Below the pieces are notes generated by a model. It had not been told where the DNA came from. It saw only the letters and a program-made list of their open reading frames with translations, and made no database searches. A DNA stretch of 64,000 nucleotides, taken from assembly GCF_004340905.1 (NCBI RefSeq), contig NZ_SLXD01000009.1, positions 186,001 to 250,000 on the forward strand, written 5' to 3'. Both the position numbers and the translations under genes were made by a program. The DNA is from Rubrivivax gelatinosus (GTDB lineage Bacteria; Pseudomonadota; Gammaproteobacteria; Burkholderiales; Burkholderiaceae_C). Below, one piece after another: positions 53,872 to 62,351 of the stretch (its first letter is position 1; each line of letters begins with the position of its first letter).

Positions 53872-54165
53872 TCAACGGTTGTAGGTGCGACCCAGGAGCT
53901 CCTGGGCGTTGGAGATCAGCTTGTCGGCGATCGCCTCGGCGTCGACCTGGTAGTCGCCGTCGCGGATGGCCTGGGCGATGCGCCCGACCTTGTTCGCGTC
54001 GAAGCTGCCGTCGCCCGAGCCGGTCGCCGCCAGTGCCGCGGCCGACAGTTCGACCTTGGCGCTGGGCTCGGCCGTGCCGTCTGGCGTGCGGGCTTGCGAA
54101 GTCGCCTTGCGTTCGCCGTTCACCGCCGAGGCGGGCGACGTGGAATCGAGGTGACCGATCTTCAT
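53872..54165 (-). CDS. flgM: Anti-sigma-28 factor FlgM
   Basis: 97 aa from the ATG at 54165 (MKIGHLDSTSPASAVNGERK), with GGAG 7 nt upstream; upstream in-frame ATGs at 54177 and 54213 are less likely. The C-terminal FliA-binding helices include FDANKVGRIAQAIRDGDYQV and EAIADKLISNAQELLG. FlgM holds FliA until the hook is complete and is then exported. Driven by its own sigma-28 promoter, so it forms a feedback loop. Confidence 0.94.
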   Translation of the reverse strand: MKIGHLDSTSPASAVNGERKATSQARTPDGTAEPSAKVELSAAALAATGSGDGSFDANKVGRIAQAIRDGDYQVDAEAIADKLISNAQELLGRTYNR

Positions 54166-54178
54166 CTTGAACTCCATC

Positions 54179-54206
54179 GGGAGGAGCCCTGGCGGGCCTT
54201 CCTCCC
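54179..54206 (-). promoter_or_regulatory. Hairpin in the flgM leader
   Basis: GGGAGGA...TCCTCCC with inner GGC/GCC pairing spans 54179-54206 between the sigma-28 promoter and the flgM start, ending 13 nt before the ATG. It may slow initiation or fix mRNA stability. Confidence 0.35.
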
Positions 54207-54220
54207 ATGACATGATCGCT

Positions 54221-54247
54221 GTATCGGAGCGCCAGTGGCCAACTTTA
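54221..54247 (-). promoter_or_regulatory. Sigma-28 (FliA) promoter of flgM
   Basis: Minus-strand TAAAGTTG (54247-54240), 11-nt spacer, TCCGATAC (54228-54221): close to the enteric consensus TAAAGTTT-N11-GCCGATAA. Confidence 0.85.
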
Positions 54248-54300
54248 GGCCCGGGCGGGATGAATTTTCATCGGTCCCCTGAATGCGGGGGGATTGCGGC

Positions 54301-55017
54301 TCACAACGGGACATCGAGTCGGCCTTCGGCGGTTGGCACTCCGGTGACGATGCGGCCGGCCTCGGTGCGCACGCGCGCCGGCCGGCCCTCGACGCCGCGT
54401 GTCAGCGCCTCGCCGCGTGCGGTGACGGCGAAACCGTCGCCGCTGGCGACGATGCGCACCACGTCGCCGGCGGCAAACCACTCGCGCGGCTTGAGATCGT
54501 CCACGCGCAGCGCCTCGCCGGCGGCCAGCGGGCGCGCCAGCGTGCGCCCTGCCAGCGCCTCGACCGCCGTCAGCGGCGGCGTCGGCTCGGCCGCCCAGTC
54601 CACCTGGCCGATGGCGAGCACCTCCGCGGCCAGCACCGTGCCCGGCGCCAGCGTGGACACCGCGACGACGCCGGGGCCCCAGACCTGCACCGTCACCGGC
54701 AGGTAGACGTTCCAGGCGACGGCGCCGCCGCGGCAGCGCAGGCCGATGCGTGCTCGCCCCCAGGGGCGCACGCCGGGCGGCAGATAGGGTTCGACACGCG
54801 CGCAGGGCGCGAGCTTCAGGCGCGGGTCCAGGCTGCCGGGCACGACCTCGACGCGCAGGCCCGCCGGCGCCAGCGCCGCGGCCGCGTCGCCGGCCAGCGA
54901 GCGCACCGCCTGCAGCGTCTGCGGCGACAGCGTCTGGGCGGCCGCAGGGCAGGCGAGGGCCGCGGCCAGCGCCAGCGCGCCGGCCGTGCGTCGCGGGTTC
55001 GACGGAGGCTTTTCCAC
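54301..55017 (-). CDS. flgA: P-ring assembly chaperone FlgA
   Basis: 238 aa from a GTG at 55017, which gives a signal peptide (TAGALALAAALACPAAAQT). The C-terminal SAF-like domain has LAPGTVLAAEVLAIGQVDWA, GRTLARPLAAGEALRVDDLK and GDVVRIVASGDGFAVTARGE, typical of FlgA. Acts in the periplasm on FlgI. An ATG at 55092 would put the start inside the flgB promoter element and add 25 residues before the signal peptide, so the later start is preferred. Confidence 0.88.
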   Translation of the reverse strand: MEKPPSNPRRTAGALALAAALACPAAAQTLSPQTLQAVRSLAGDAAAALAPAGLRVEVVPGSLDPRLKLAPCARVEPYLPPGVRPWGRARIGLRCRGGAVAWNVYLPVTVQVWGPGVVAVSTLAPGTVLAAEVLAIGQVDWAAEPTPPLTAVEALAGRTLARPLAAGEALRVDDLKPREWFAAGDVVRIVASGDGFAVTARGEALTRGVEGRPARVRTEAGRIVTGVPTAEGRLDVPL

Positions 55018-55074
55018 CTGCCGCACTCTAGGCGGCGCGGCGCGCGCCACGGATCGGAAAAGGGGGGAGATGTG

Positions 55075-55116
55075 CCCGCTTATCGGGCTCATGTCCGGCC
55101 CCCGGCTGCCCAGAAT
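55075..55116 (+). promoter_or_regulatory. Candidate class II flagellar promoter of flgB
   Basis: CCCGCTTATCGGGCTCATG then TCCGGC; 24 nt after TTATCGG (55080-55086) lies CAGAAT (55111-55116). Nearly identical to the element before flhB. It may also serve the divergent flgA. Confidence 0.5.
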
Positions 55117-55148
55117 CGGCTCCGACCATCCGAAGGAGCGTGCGCCCC

Positions 55149-55601
55149 ATGATCAACCGCCTGACCGGACAGCTGGACTTCCAGGCCCAGGCGCTGGCGC
55201 TGCGCTCGGAGCGCCAGCGCGTGATCGCGAGCAACATCGCCAACGCCGACACGCCGGGCTACGTGGCGCGCGACTTCGACTTCTCGCAGGCGCTGCGCGA
55301 CGCGACCGCGACGCTGCCGCGCCCGCCGGCCCCCGGCGCGGCAGGCGCCTCGGCGACCAACGATCTCGGCAGCCCCGTCGCCGGGCCGCTGCTCGACGCC
55401 GGCTTCGGCCGCCTGCGGCCGACCACCGACCTGCGCTACGCGACACCGGCCCAGACCAACCTGGACAGCAACACCGTCGACATGGACCGCGAGCGCGCCG
55501 CCTTCGCCGACAACGCGCTGAAGTACGAAACCTCGCTGCGTTTCATCAACGGCAGCGTGAAGACGCTGACCGACGCGATGAAGAGCCATAACCAGGGCTG
55601 A
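55149..55601 (+). CDS. flgB: Proximal rod protein FlgB
   Basis: 150 aa from the ATG at 55149 (AAGGAG 10 nt upstream); a GTG three codons earlier is too near that site. QRVIASNIANADTPGYVARD is the rod/hook N-terminal motif and the C-terminal helix is VKTLTDAMKSHNQG. Confidence 0.95.
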   Translation: MINRLTGQLDFQAQALALRSERQRVIASNIANADTPGYVARDFDFSQALRDATATLPRPPAPGAAGASATNDLGSPVAGPLLDAGFGRLRPTTDLRYATPAQTNLDSNTVDMDRERAAFADNALKYETSLRFINGSVKTLTDAMKSHNQG

Positions 55602-55612
55602 GGCACCGAATC

Positions 55613-56032
55613 ATGAGCATGTTCCGCATCTTCGACGTCTCCGGCAGCGCGGTCAGCGCGCAGAGCCAGCGGCTCAACGTCGTCGCCTCCAACCTGGCCA
55701 ACGCCGACACCGTGGCCGGGCCCGATGGCCAGGCCTACAAGGCGCGCCAGGTCGTGTTCCAGACCGCGCTGATGGACGCCGGCGGCGACCCGGCGAGCTC
55801 GGCCGGCGTGCGCGTCTCGACGGTGCGCGAGGACCAGAGCCCCGGGCGGCGCGCCCACGAACCCAACCACCCGGCCGCCGACGCCGAGGGCTACGTCACC
55901 TACAGCAACGTCAACCCGGTGCAGGAGATGGTCGACATGATCTCCGCGTCGCGCTCCTACCAGAACAACATCGAGGTGATGAACACCGCGAAGAACCTGC
56001 TGCAGAAGACCCTGCAGATGGGGCAGTCCTGA
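55613..56032 (+). CDS. flgC: Proximal rod protein FlgC
   Basis: 139 aa. Conserved LNVVASNLANADTVAGPDGQ, PNHPAADAEGYVTYSNVNPV and SRSYQNNIEVMNTAKNLLQK. Rod subunit next to FlgB; 11 nt between the genes. Confidence 0.97.
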   Translation: MSMFRIFDVSGSAVSAQSQRLNVVASNLANADTVAGPDGQAYKARQVVFQTALMDAGGDPASSAGVRVSTVREDQSPGRRAHEPNHPAADAEGYVTYSNVNPVQEMVDMISASRSYQNNIEVMNTAKNLLQKTLQMGQS

Positions 56033-56050
56033 GCCTGAACGGAGCGCGCG

Positions 56051-56695
56051 ATGAGCACCACCGTCGATCCCTATTCGTCGATCAACACACCGTCCACGAG
56101 CGCCAACTCGGGCACCGCGGCGGCCAGCGCCGACCGCTTCCTGAAGCTGCTGGTGGCGCAGATGCAGAACCAGGACCCGTTGAATCCGATGGACAACGCC
56201 CAGGTCACGAGCCAGATGGCGCAGATCAACACCGTCACGGGCATCGAGAAGCTCAACGAGACGGTCACCGGACTGAACACGCAGTTCCTGCAGATGCAGG
56301 CGATGCAGGGCGCGTCGCTCGTCGGCCGCGACGTCACCGTCGAGGGCAACCGGCTGGACGTGCGCGAGGGCATCGGCGTCGGCGGCATGGACCTCTCGGG
56401 CACCGCCGACTCGGTCAAGGTCGACATCCTCGACGCCTCGGGGCGCACGGTCGACACGCTGGACCTGGGCGCCGCGAAGGCCGGCACGCACAGCTTCACC
56501 TGGGACGCGAGCAAGGCCGGCGACACCAGCGGCTACACCTTCCGTGTCACCGCCAAGCTCGGCACGGCGACCGTCACGAACACCGCGCTGATGCGCGACA
56601 CCGTGGCCGCCGTCAGCACCTCGGGCAACAAGCTGCAGCTGGAACTGGCCAGCAGCGGCACCGTCGACTACACCGCCATCAAGGCCTACAACTGA
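56051..56695 (+). CDS. flgD: Hook-cap protein FlgD
   Basis: 214 aa. N-terminal export and capping part has LLVAQMQNQDPLNPMDNAQV and SQMAQINTVTGIEKLNETV; the C-terminal part is the Tudor/Ig-like pair. Scaffold for hook growth, lost from the final structure. Confidence 0.96.
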   Translation: MSTTVDPYSSINTPSTSANSGTAAASADRFLKLLVAQMQNQDPLNPMDNAQVTSQMAQINTVTGIEKLNETVTGLNTQFLQMQAMQGASLVGRDVTVEGNRLDVREGIGVGGMDLSGTADSVKVDILDASGRTVDTLDLGAAKAGTHSFTWDASKAGDTSGYTFRVTAKLGTATVTNTALMRDTVAAVSTSGNKLQLELASSGTVDYTAIKAYN

Positions 56696-56708
56696 ACGGG
56701 ACATCACG

Positions 56709-58007
56709 ATGAGCTTCCAGCAAGGCCTCTCCGGGCTCAACGCGACCAGCAAGAGCCTGGACGTCATCGGCAACAACATCGCCAACGCCAACACCTACGG
56801 CGCCAAGATCTCGCGTGCCGAGTTCTCCGACATGTACGCGGCGGCGCTCAACGGCGCCGGCGTCAACAACGTCGGCATCGGCGTCAACCTGGCGGCGGTG
56901 TCGCAGCAGTTCACGCAGGGCAACATCACGACCACCGGCAACGCGATGGACCTGGCGATCAACGGCGCCGGCTTCTTCCAGGTGACCGACGGCGTGAATC
57001 CGACGATGTACAGCCGCAACGGCCAGTTCAAGGTCGACCGCGAGGGCTACATCGTCAACAACGAGAAGCTGCAGCTGATGGGCTACCCGGCCGACGGCAC
57101 CGGCACCATCCAGCCCGGCCTGGCGCAGCCGCTGCGCCTGCCCACCGCCGGCATCGCGCCGAAGGTGACCTCGGACATGGAGATCGAGTTCAACCTCGAC
57201 GCCGACTCGGCGGTGACCGCGCCGGCCTCGACGGTGACGCCGCAGATCGACTTCACGAACAAGAAGACCTACAACAACGCCACCTCGGTGACGATCTACG
57301 ACTCCAAGGGCCAGGACGTCGCGCTCTCGTACTACTACCAGAAGTCGGCCAACGACACCTGGAACGTCTACGTCACCGCCAACGGCGAGCCGGTGCACAC
57401 CGACGCCAGCGGCAACCCGGTGGCCTGGCAGACGCTCGCCTTCGACAACACGACCGGCAAGCTGTCCTCGCCGTCGCCGGCCGACGCGCTGGATCTGACG
57501 ATCGAGAACGAACTCATCATCACCGACCCCGACACCGGCGCCGAGACCTCGCGCATCGTCGTGCCGCTGGCCACCACGGTGGACTTCTCCGGCGCGACGC
57601 AGTACGACCAGACCTTCGGCGTCACCAACCTGACCCAGAACGGCTACGCCGCCGGCCAGCTGACCTCGATCGCCATCGAGGCCGACGGCATCGTGCTGGC
57701 GCGCTACAGCAACGGCCAGAGCAAGCCCGCCGGCCAGCTGGAGCTGGCCAACTTCCGCAACCCGCAGGGTCTGCAGCCGATGGGCGGCAACGTCTGGGCC
57801 AGCACCTACGCCTCGGGCGACCCGGTCATCGGCGTGCCCAGCGAAGGCAACATGGGCGTCATCCAGTCCGGCGCGCTGGAGGAGTCGAACATCGACCTCA
57901 CCGGCGAGCTGGTGAACATGATCACCGCGCAGCGCATCTACCAGGCCAACGCGCAGACCATCAAGACGCAGGACCAGGTCATGCAGACCCTGGTCAACAT
58001 GCGCTGA
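56709..58007 (+). CDS. flgE: Hook protein FlgE
   Basis: 432 aa. Begins MSFQQGLSGLNATSKSLDVI with the NNIANANTYGAK motif, a variable surface domain (about 150-330), and the C-terminal ELVNMITAQRIYQANAQTIK helix. Confidence 0.97.
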   Translation: MSFQQGLSGLNATSKSLDVIGNNIANANTYGAKISRAEFSDMYAAALNGAGVNNVGIGVNLAAVSQQFTQGNITTTGNAMDLAINGAGFFQVTDGVNPTMYSRNGQFKVDREGYIVNNEKLQLMGYPADGTGTIQPGLAQPLRLPTAGIAPKVTSDMEIEFNLDADSAVTAPASTVTPQIDFTNKKTYNNATSVTIYDSKGQDVALSYYYQKSANDTWNVYVTANGEPVHTDASGNPVAWQTLAFDNTTGKLSSPSPADALDLTIENELIITDPDTGAETSRIVVPLATTVDFSGATQYDQTFGVTNLTQNGYAAGQLTSIAIEADGIVLARYSNGQSKPAGQLELANFRNPQGLQPMGGNVWASTYASGDPVIGVPSEGNMGVIQSGALEESNIDLTGELVNMITAQRIYQANAQTIKTQDQVMQTLVNMR

Positions 58008-58032
58008 CGGCGCGCACGGCGGAGGCTGAACC

Positions 58033-58755
58033 GTGGATCGCCTGATCTACCTGTCGATGGGCGGCGCGAAGGCGACGATGGAGCGCCAGGACGTGCTCGC
58101 GCACAACCTGGCGAACGTGTCGACGCCGGGTTTCCGCGCCGAGCTGCAGGCCTTCCGTGCCGTGCCGGTGCGTGGCGACGGTGCCAGCACGCGCGTCTAT
58201 TCGCTCGAGTCCACCGTCGGCTACGACGAGCAGTCCGGCCCGCTGCAGGTCACCGGGCGCAACCTCGACGTGGCGATGCGGGGCAGGGCCTGGCTGGCGG
58301 TGCAGGCGCTCGACGGCACCGAGGCCTACACGCGCGCCGGCTCGATGGAGGTCAGCGCCGAGGGCGTGCTCGTCACGCCGGCGGGGCTGCCGGTGCTCGG
58401 CGACGGCGGGCCGATCACGGTGCCGGCCAACGCCAGCGTGGACGTCGGTGCCGACGGCACGATCTCGGCGGCCACCGCCGGCGGTAAGCCGCAGCCGATC
58501 GGCCGGCTCAAGCTGGTGACCCCGGAGGCGCCGCTCGAACGCGGCACCGACGGCCTGTTCCGGGCCGCCGACGGCGACCTGCCGGCCGACCCGGCAGCAC
58601 GCGTGCAGGACGGCGCGCTCGAGGGCAGCAACGTCAGCGCGGTCGAGACGATGGTGCAGATGATCGCCGCGGCACGCCAGTTCGAGCACCAGATCAAGGC
58701 CTTGCAGACCGCCGAGCAGAAGGAGCAGGCGGCGACCAAGCTGCTCGGGCCCTGA
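58033..58755 (+). CDS. flgF: Proximal rod protein FlgF
   Basis: 240 aa from a [23 protein letters not shown] is the FlgF N-terminus, followed by the hook/rod domain and the [21 protein letters not shown]-terminal helix. Followed by a terminator-like hairpin, unusual inside a rod operon. Confidence 0.95.
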   Translation: MDRLIYLSMGGAKATMERQDVLAHNLANVSTPGFRAELQAFRAVPVRGDGASTRVYSLESTVGYDEQSGPLQVTGRNLDVAMRGRAWLAVQALDGTEAYTRAGSMEVSAEGVLVTPAGLPVLGDGGPITVPANASVDVGADGTISAATAGGKPQPIGRLKLVTPEAPLERGTDGLFRAADGDLPADPAARVQDGALEGSNVSAVETMVQMIAAARQFEHQIKALQTAEQKEQAATKLLGP

Positions 58756-58774
58756 GTCCCGGCACCGCCAGAAC

Positions 58775-58805
58775 ACGCCGCGCCGATGCGCGGCGTTCGT
58801 CTTTT
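58775..58805 (+). terminator. Terminator between flgF and flgG
   Basis: 9-bp stem ACGCCGCGC/GCGCGGCGT (58775-58783, 58788-58796) with loop CGAT, followed by TCGTCTTTT. The 102-nt stretch beyond it could hold a promoter for flgG onward; TCAAGATC is present but without a good -10 element. Confidence 0.75.
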
Positions 58806-58907
58806 GGGCGCGGAGATACGGGGCCAAGGCCGCTGTTTTCCGCGCTTCGGCCGGCCTGTCGCGCCCTCAAGATCCGAACGTCCCTGTCCGCCCCACGAGG
58901 AACCGAC

Positions 58908-59690
58908 ATGCTTCGTTCGCTATGGATCGCCAAGACCGGCATGGAGGGCCAGCAGACCAAGCTGGACGTCATCTCCAACAACCTCGCCAACGTCGGCACC
59001 AACGGCTTCAAGCGCGGTGGCGTGCAGTTCGAGGATCTGATCTACCAGAACCTGCGCCAGGCCGGTGCCGCCAGCAGCGAGCAGAGCACGCTGCCCACCG
59101 GGCTGCAGGTCGGCCTGGGGGTGCGCGCCGCCGGCACCTCGCGCAACTTCACGCAGGGCAACCTGCAGCAGACCGGCAACAGCTACGACGTCGCGATCAA
59201 GGGCAACGGCTTCTTCCAGATCCAGATGCCCGACGGCAGCACCGGCTACACCCGCGACGGCGCGTTCCAGGTCGACTCGGCCGGCCAGCTGGTCACCAAC
59301 CAGGGCTACCCGGTGCTGCCCGGCATCACCATCCCCGCCGACGCCAAGAGCGTCACCGTGGCCGACGACGGCACGGTGCAGATCACGACGGCCGGCAGCT
59401 CGACGCCGACGACCGTCGGGCAGCTGCAGCTGGCCAACTTCGTCAATCCGGCCGGCCTGGAGTCGCTGGGGGGCAACCTCTACGCCGAGACCGCCGCCTC
59501 GGGCACGCCCAACACCGGCACGCCGGGCACCAACGAGCTGGGCGCGCTGCAGCAGGGTTTCGTCGAGACCAGCAACGTCAACGTCGTCGAGGAGCTCGTC
59601 AACATGATCGCGACGCAGCGTGCCTACGAGCTGAACTCGAAGGCCATCCAGACCTCCGACCAGATGCTGCAGAAGCTGGGGCAGCTGTGA
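58908..59690 (+). CDS. flgG: Distal rod protein FlgG
   Basis: 260 aa. [40 protein letters not shown] and [20 protein letters not shown] are characteristic. CGAGGAACC lies before the start. Its stop shares one base with the flgH start. Confidence 0.97.
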   Translation: MLRSLWIAKTGMEGQQTKLDVISNNLANVGTNGFKRGGVQFEDLIYQNLRQAGAASSEQSTLPTGLQVGLGVRAAGTSRNFTQGNLQQTGNSYDVAIKGNGFFQIQMPDGSTGYTRDGAFQVDSAGQLVTNQGYPVLPGITIPADAKSVTVADDGTVQITTAGSSTPTTVGQLQLANFVNPAGLESLGGNLYAETAASGTPNTGTPGTNELGALQQGFVETSNVNVVEELVNMIATQRAYELNSKAIQTSDQMLQKLGQL

Positions 59691-60373
59691 TGGCCGCCGC
59701 CCGCCTTCTTCTCGCCGCCGCGGCGCTGGCGCTCGCGGGCTGCCAGACGATGTACCCGACGGTGCAGTTCGAGCAGCCCACCGGCGCGGACCTGCCGCCG
59801 GCCGCCGCCCCGGCCATCGAGGCGCCGAGCACCGGTGCGATCTTCCAGACCTCGCAGTACCGGCCCTTGTTCGAGGACCACCGCGCGCGCCAGCCCGGCG
59901 ACACGCTGCAGGTGCGCATCGTCGAGCGCATCAGCGCGACGGCCAAGTCCACGAGCTCGATCGACAAGAGCACCGACCTGAGCGGCGGCATCACCGCGCT
60001 GCCGGGCATCGACGCGGCCGCGGCGCTGCGCCGCGCCACCGTCACCGCCAGCTCGGAGAACAGCTTCGCCGGCAAGGGCAGCACCGAGAACAGCAACGAC
60101 TTCCAGGGCACGATCACCGTGACCGTGCGCGGCGTGCTGCCCAACGGCCACCTGATCGTCGGCGGGGAGAAGCAGATCGGCGTCAACGCCAACGTCGACG
60201 TGCTGCGCTTTTCCGGCCAGGTCGACCCGCGTGCGATCGAGGCCGGCAACGTCGTGCAGAGCACGCGCATCGCCAACGTGCGCCTGGAGCAGCGCGGCCG
60301 TGGCGCCCAGGCCGACAGCAACGCCGTCGGCTGGCTCTCGCGCGTGTTCTTCAGCGTGCTGTGGCCGCTGTGA
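59690..60373 (+). CDS. flgH: L-ring lipoprotein FlgH
   Basis: 227 aa from the ATG at 59690 (TGATG with flgG). Lipoprotein signal with LALAGC, Cys18 being the lipid site. The mature part has [20 protein letters not shown] and RVLPNGHL-type [19 protein letters not shown]. Forms the outer-membrane bushing. Confidence 0.95.
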   Translation: MAAARLLLAAAALALAGCQTMYPTVQFEQPTGADLPPAAAPAIEAPSTGAIFQTSQYRPLFEDHRARQPGDTLQVRIVERISATAKSTSSIDKSTDLSGGITALPGIDAAAALRRATVTASSENSFAGKGSTENSNDFQGTITVTVRGVLPNGHLIVGGEKQIGVNANVDVLRFSGQVDPRAIEAGNVVQSTRIANVRLEQRGRGAQADSNAVGWLSRVFFSVLWPL

Positions 60374-60384
60374 GGGCCGGCACC

Positions 60385-61488
60385 ATGCGAAGCCTGATCC
60401 TCCTCGCCGCCGCGGCGCTGGCCGTGCTCGGCGCGCAGCCGGCGGCGGCCGTGCGGCTCAAGGAAGTGGCCGCGGTGCAGGGCGTGCGCGCCAACGCGCT
60501 CGTCGGCTACGGCCTCGTCGTCGGCCTCGACGGCAGCGGCGACCAGACCACGCAGACCCCGTTCACGACGCAGAGCATGACCGCGATGCTGCAGCAGATG
60601 GGCGTGACGGTGCCCTCCGGCACCAGCATGCAGCTGAAGAACGTCGCCGCGGTGATGGTGACCGCGCAGCTGCCCGCCTTCGCCCAGCCGGGGCAGGCGA
60701 TCGACATCAACGTCTCGTCGATCGGCAACGCCAAGAGCCTGCGCGGCGGCACGCTGATCGCCACGCCGCTCAAGGGCGCCGACGGCAACGTCTACGCGCT
60801 GGCGCAGGGCAACCTGATCGTCGGCGGCGCCGGCGCCGCGGCCAACGGCTCCAAGGTCCAGATCAACCACCTGAGCGCCGGCCGCATCCCGGCGGGCGCG
60901 ACCGTCGAGCGCACGGTGCCGACGCCGCTGCTCGAGGGCGACGGCGTGCAGCTCGGGCTGCAGGCCGACGACTTCGCCACCGCGCGTGCAGTGGCCGACG
61001 CGATCAACCGCGCCAAGGGCGAGGGCACCGCCGTCGCGCTGGACGGCCGCAGCGTGCGCGTGCGCGCGCCGGCGGCGCCGGGCGCGCGCATCGCCTTCCT
61101 CGCCGACATCGAGAACCTCAACGTCGAGCTCGCCCAGCCGGCCGCGCGGGTGGTGCTCAACGCCCGCACCGGCTCGGTGGTGATGAACGATGCCGTGACG
61201 CTGGGCGCCTGCGCCGTCGCGCACGGCAGCCTGTCGGTGACGATCAGCACCACGCCGCAGGTCAGCCAGCCCAACCCGTTCGGCCAGGGCCAGACGGTGG
61301 AGTCGGCCAAGTCCGACATCGCGATCACGCAGCAGGGCGGGGCGCTGATCCAGCTGCCCGCGGGCACCAAGCTCGCCGACGTCGTCAAGGCGCTGAACTC
61401 CCTGGGCGCCACGCCGATGGACCTGCTGGCGATCCTGCAGGCGATGAAGAGCGCCGGCGCGCTCAACGCCGAGATCGAGGTGATCTGA
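60385..61488 (+). CDS. flgI: P-ring protein FlgI
   Basis: 367 aa from the ATG at 60385 with a Sec signal ([19 protein letters not shown]); a GTG at 60361 inside flgH is less likely. [20 protein letters not shown] and the C-terminal [20 protein letters not shown] are diagnostic. Assembled in the peptidoglycan layer with FlgA help. Confidence 0.96.
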   Translation: MRSLILLAAAALAVLGAQPAAAVRLKEVAAVQGVRANALVGYGLVVGLDGSGDQTTQTPFTTQSMTAMLQQMGVTVPSGTSMQLKNVAAVMVTAQLPAFAQPGQAIDINVSSIGNAKSLRGGTLIATPLKGADGNVYALAQGNLIVGGAGAAANGSKVQINHLSAGRIPAGATVERTVPTPLLEGDGVQLGLQADDFATARAVADAINRAKGEGTAVALDGRSVRVRAPAAPGARIAFLADIENLNVELAQPAARVVLNARTGSVVMNDAVTLGACAVAHGSLSVTISTTPQVSQPNPFGQGQTVESAKSDIAITQQGGALIQLPAGTKLADVVKALNSLGATPMDLLAILQAMKSAGALNAEIEVI

Positions 61489-62348
61489 TGGCTGCCGCCC
61501 CGTCCTCGCTGTCGCTGGATTCACGCGGTCTGGCCTCGCTGCAGGCCCAGGCCTCGAAGGACCCGAAGGCCGCGGTTCGCGAGGCCGCCAAGCAGTTCGA
61601 GCGCATGTTCATGAACGAGCTGCTCAAGAGCATGCGCGCCTCGACGATGGCCACCGGCATGCTCGAGGACTCGGGCTCGAAGATGGGCACCGAGATGCTC
61701 GACGACCAGTACGCGTCGCAGCTGTCCGGGCTGCCGGGCGGGCTGGCCGACGTCATCGCGCGCCAGCTCGAGCGCCAGATGGGCATGGCCCCCGGGCCGA
61801 TCCCGGCCACCGGCTCGGCCAACAACACGCCCGCGCCGCTGTCGGCCCGCACCCAGGCCACGCGCGTCCCGCAGACCGGCGCCGCCGGCTTCGTGCAGCA
61901 GCACGGCGCGGCCGCCGAGAAGGCCGAGGCGAGGACCGGCATCCCCTCGGAATTCATGATCGCCCAGGCCGCGCACGAGACCGGCTGGGGCCGCAAGGAG
62001 ATCCTGCACGCCGACGGCTCGCCCTCGTTCAACCTCTTCGGCATCAAGGCCGGCGCGAACTGGAAGGGGCCGGTCGCCGAGGTGACGACCACCGAGTACG
62101 TCGACGGCAAGGCGCAGAAGATGGTGCAGAAGTTCCGCGCCTACGCGAGCTACGAGGAGTCGTTCGCCGACTACGCCAAGCTGATCTCCGAGAGCCCGCG
62201 CTACCGCGACACGGTGGCCGGCGCGACCGATGCCGGCACGTTCGCGCGCGGCCTGCAGAAGGCCGGCTACGCGACCGACCCGGCCTACGCGGACAAGCTC
62301 ACCCGCGTCATCAACACGACGCTGCGCGTGCAGCGCAGCCTGGGGTAA
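61488..62348 (+). CDS. flgJ: Rod-capping peptidoglycan hydrolase FlgJ (two-domain form)
   Basis: 286 aa from the ATG at 61488, sharing one base with the flgI stop. N-terminal rod-scaffold domain (QFERMFMNELLKSMRASTMA, 37-56) and C-terminal glucosaminidase domain with the catalytic Glu164 in IAQAAHETGWGRKEIL and SPSFNLFGIKAGANWKGPV. Opens the peptidoglycan for the growing rod. Confidence 0.95.
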   Translation: MAAAPSSLSLDSRGLASLQAQASKDPKAAVREAAKQFERMFMNELLKSMRASTMATGMLEDSGSKMGTEMLDDQYASQLSGLPGGLADVIARQLERQMGMAPGPIPATGSANNTPAPLSARTQATRVPQTGAAGFVQQHGAAAEKAEARTGIPSEFMIAQAAHETGWGRKEILHADGSPSFNLFGIKAGANWKGPVAEVTTTEYVDGKAQKMVQKFRAYASYEESFADYAKLISESPRYRDTVAGATDAGTFARGLQKAGYATDPAYADKLTRVINTTLRVQRSLG

Positions 62349-62351
62349 GGA

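Noticed and set aside
55018..55092. Upstream start of flgA at 55092
   Set aside because: It would place 25 residues before a typical signal peptide and would run through the conserved promoter element shared with flhB.
58868..58900. Sigma-28 promoter before flgG (TCAAGATC)
   Set aside because: No GCCGAT-like -10 element at 11-12 nt; the sequence there is TCCGCCCC.
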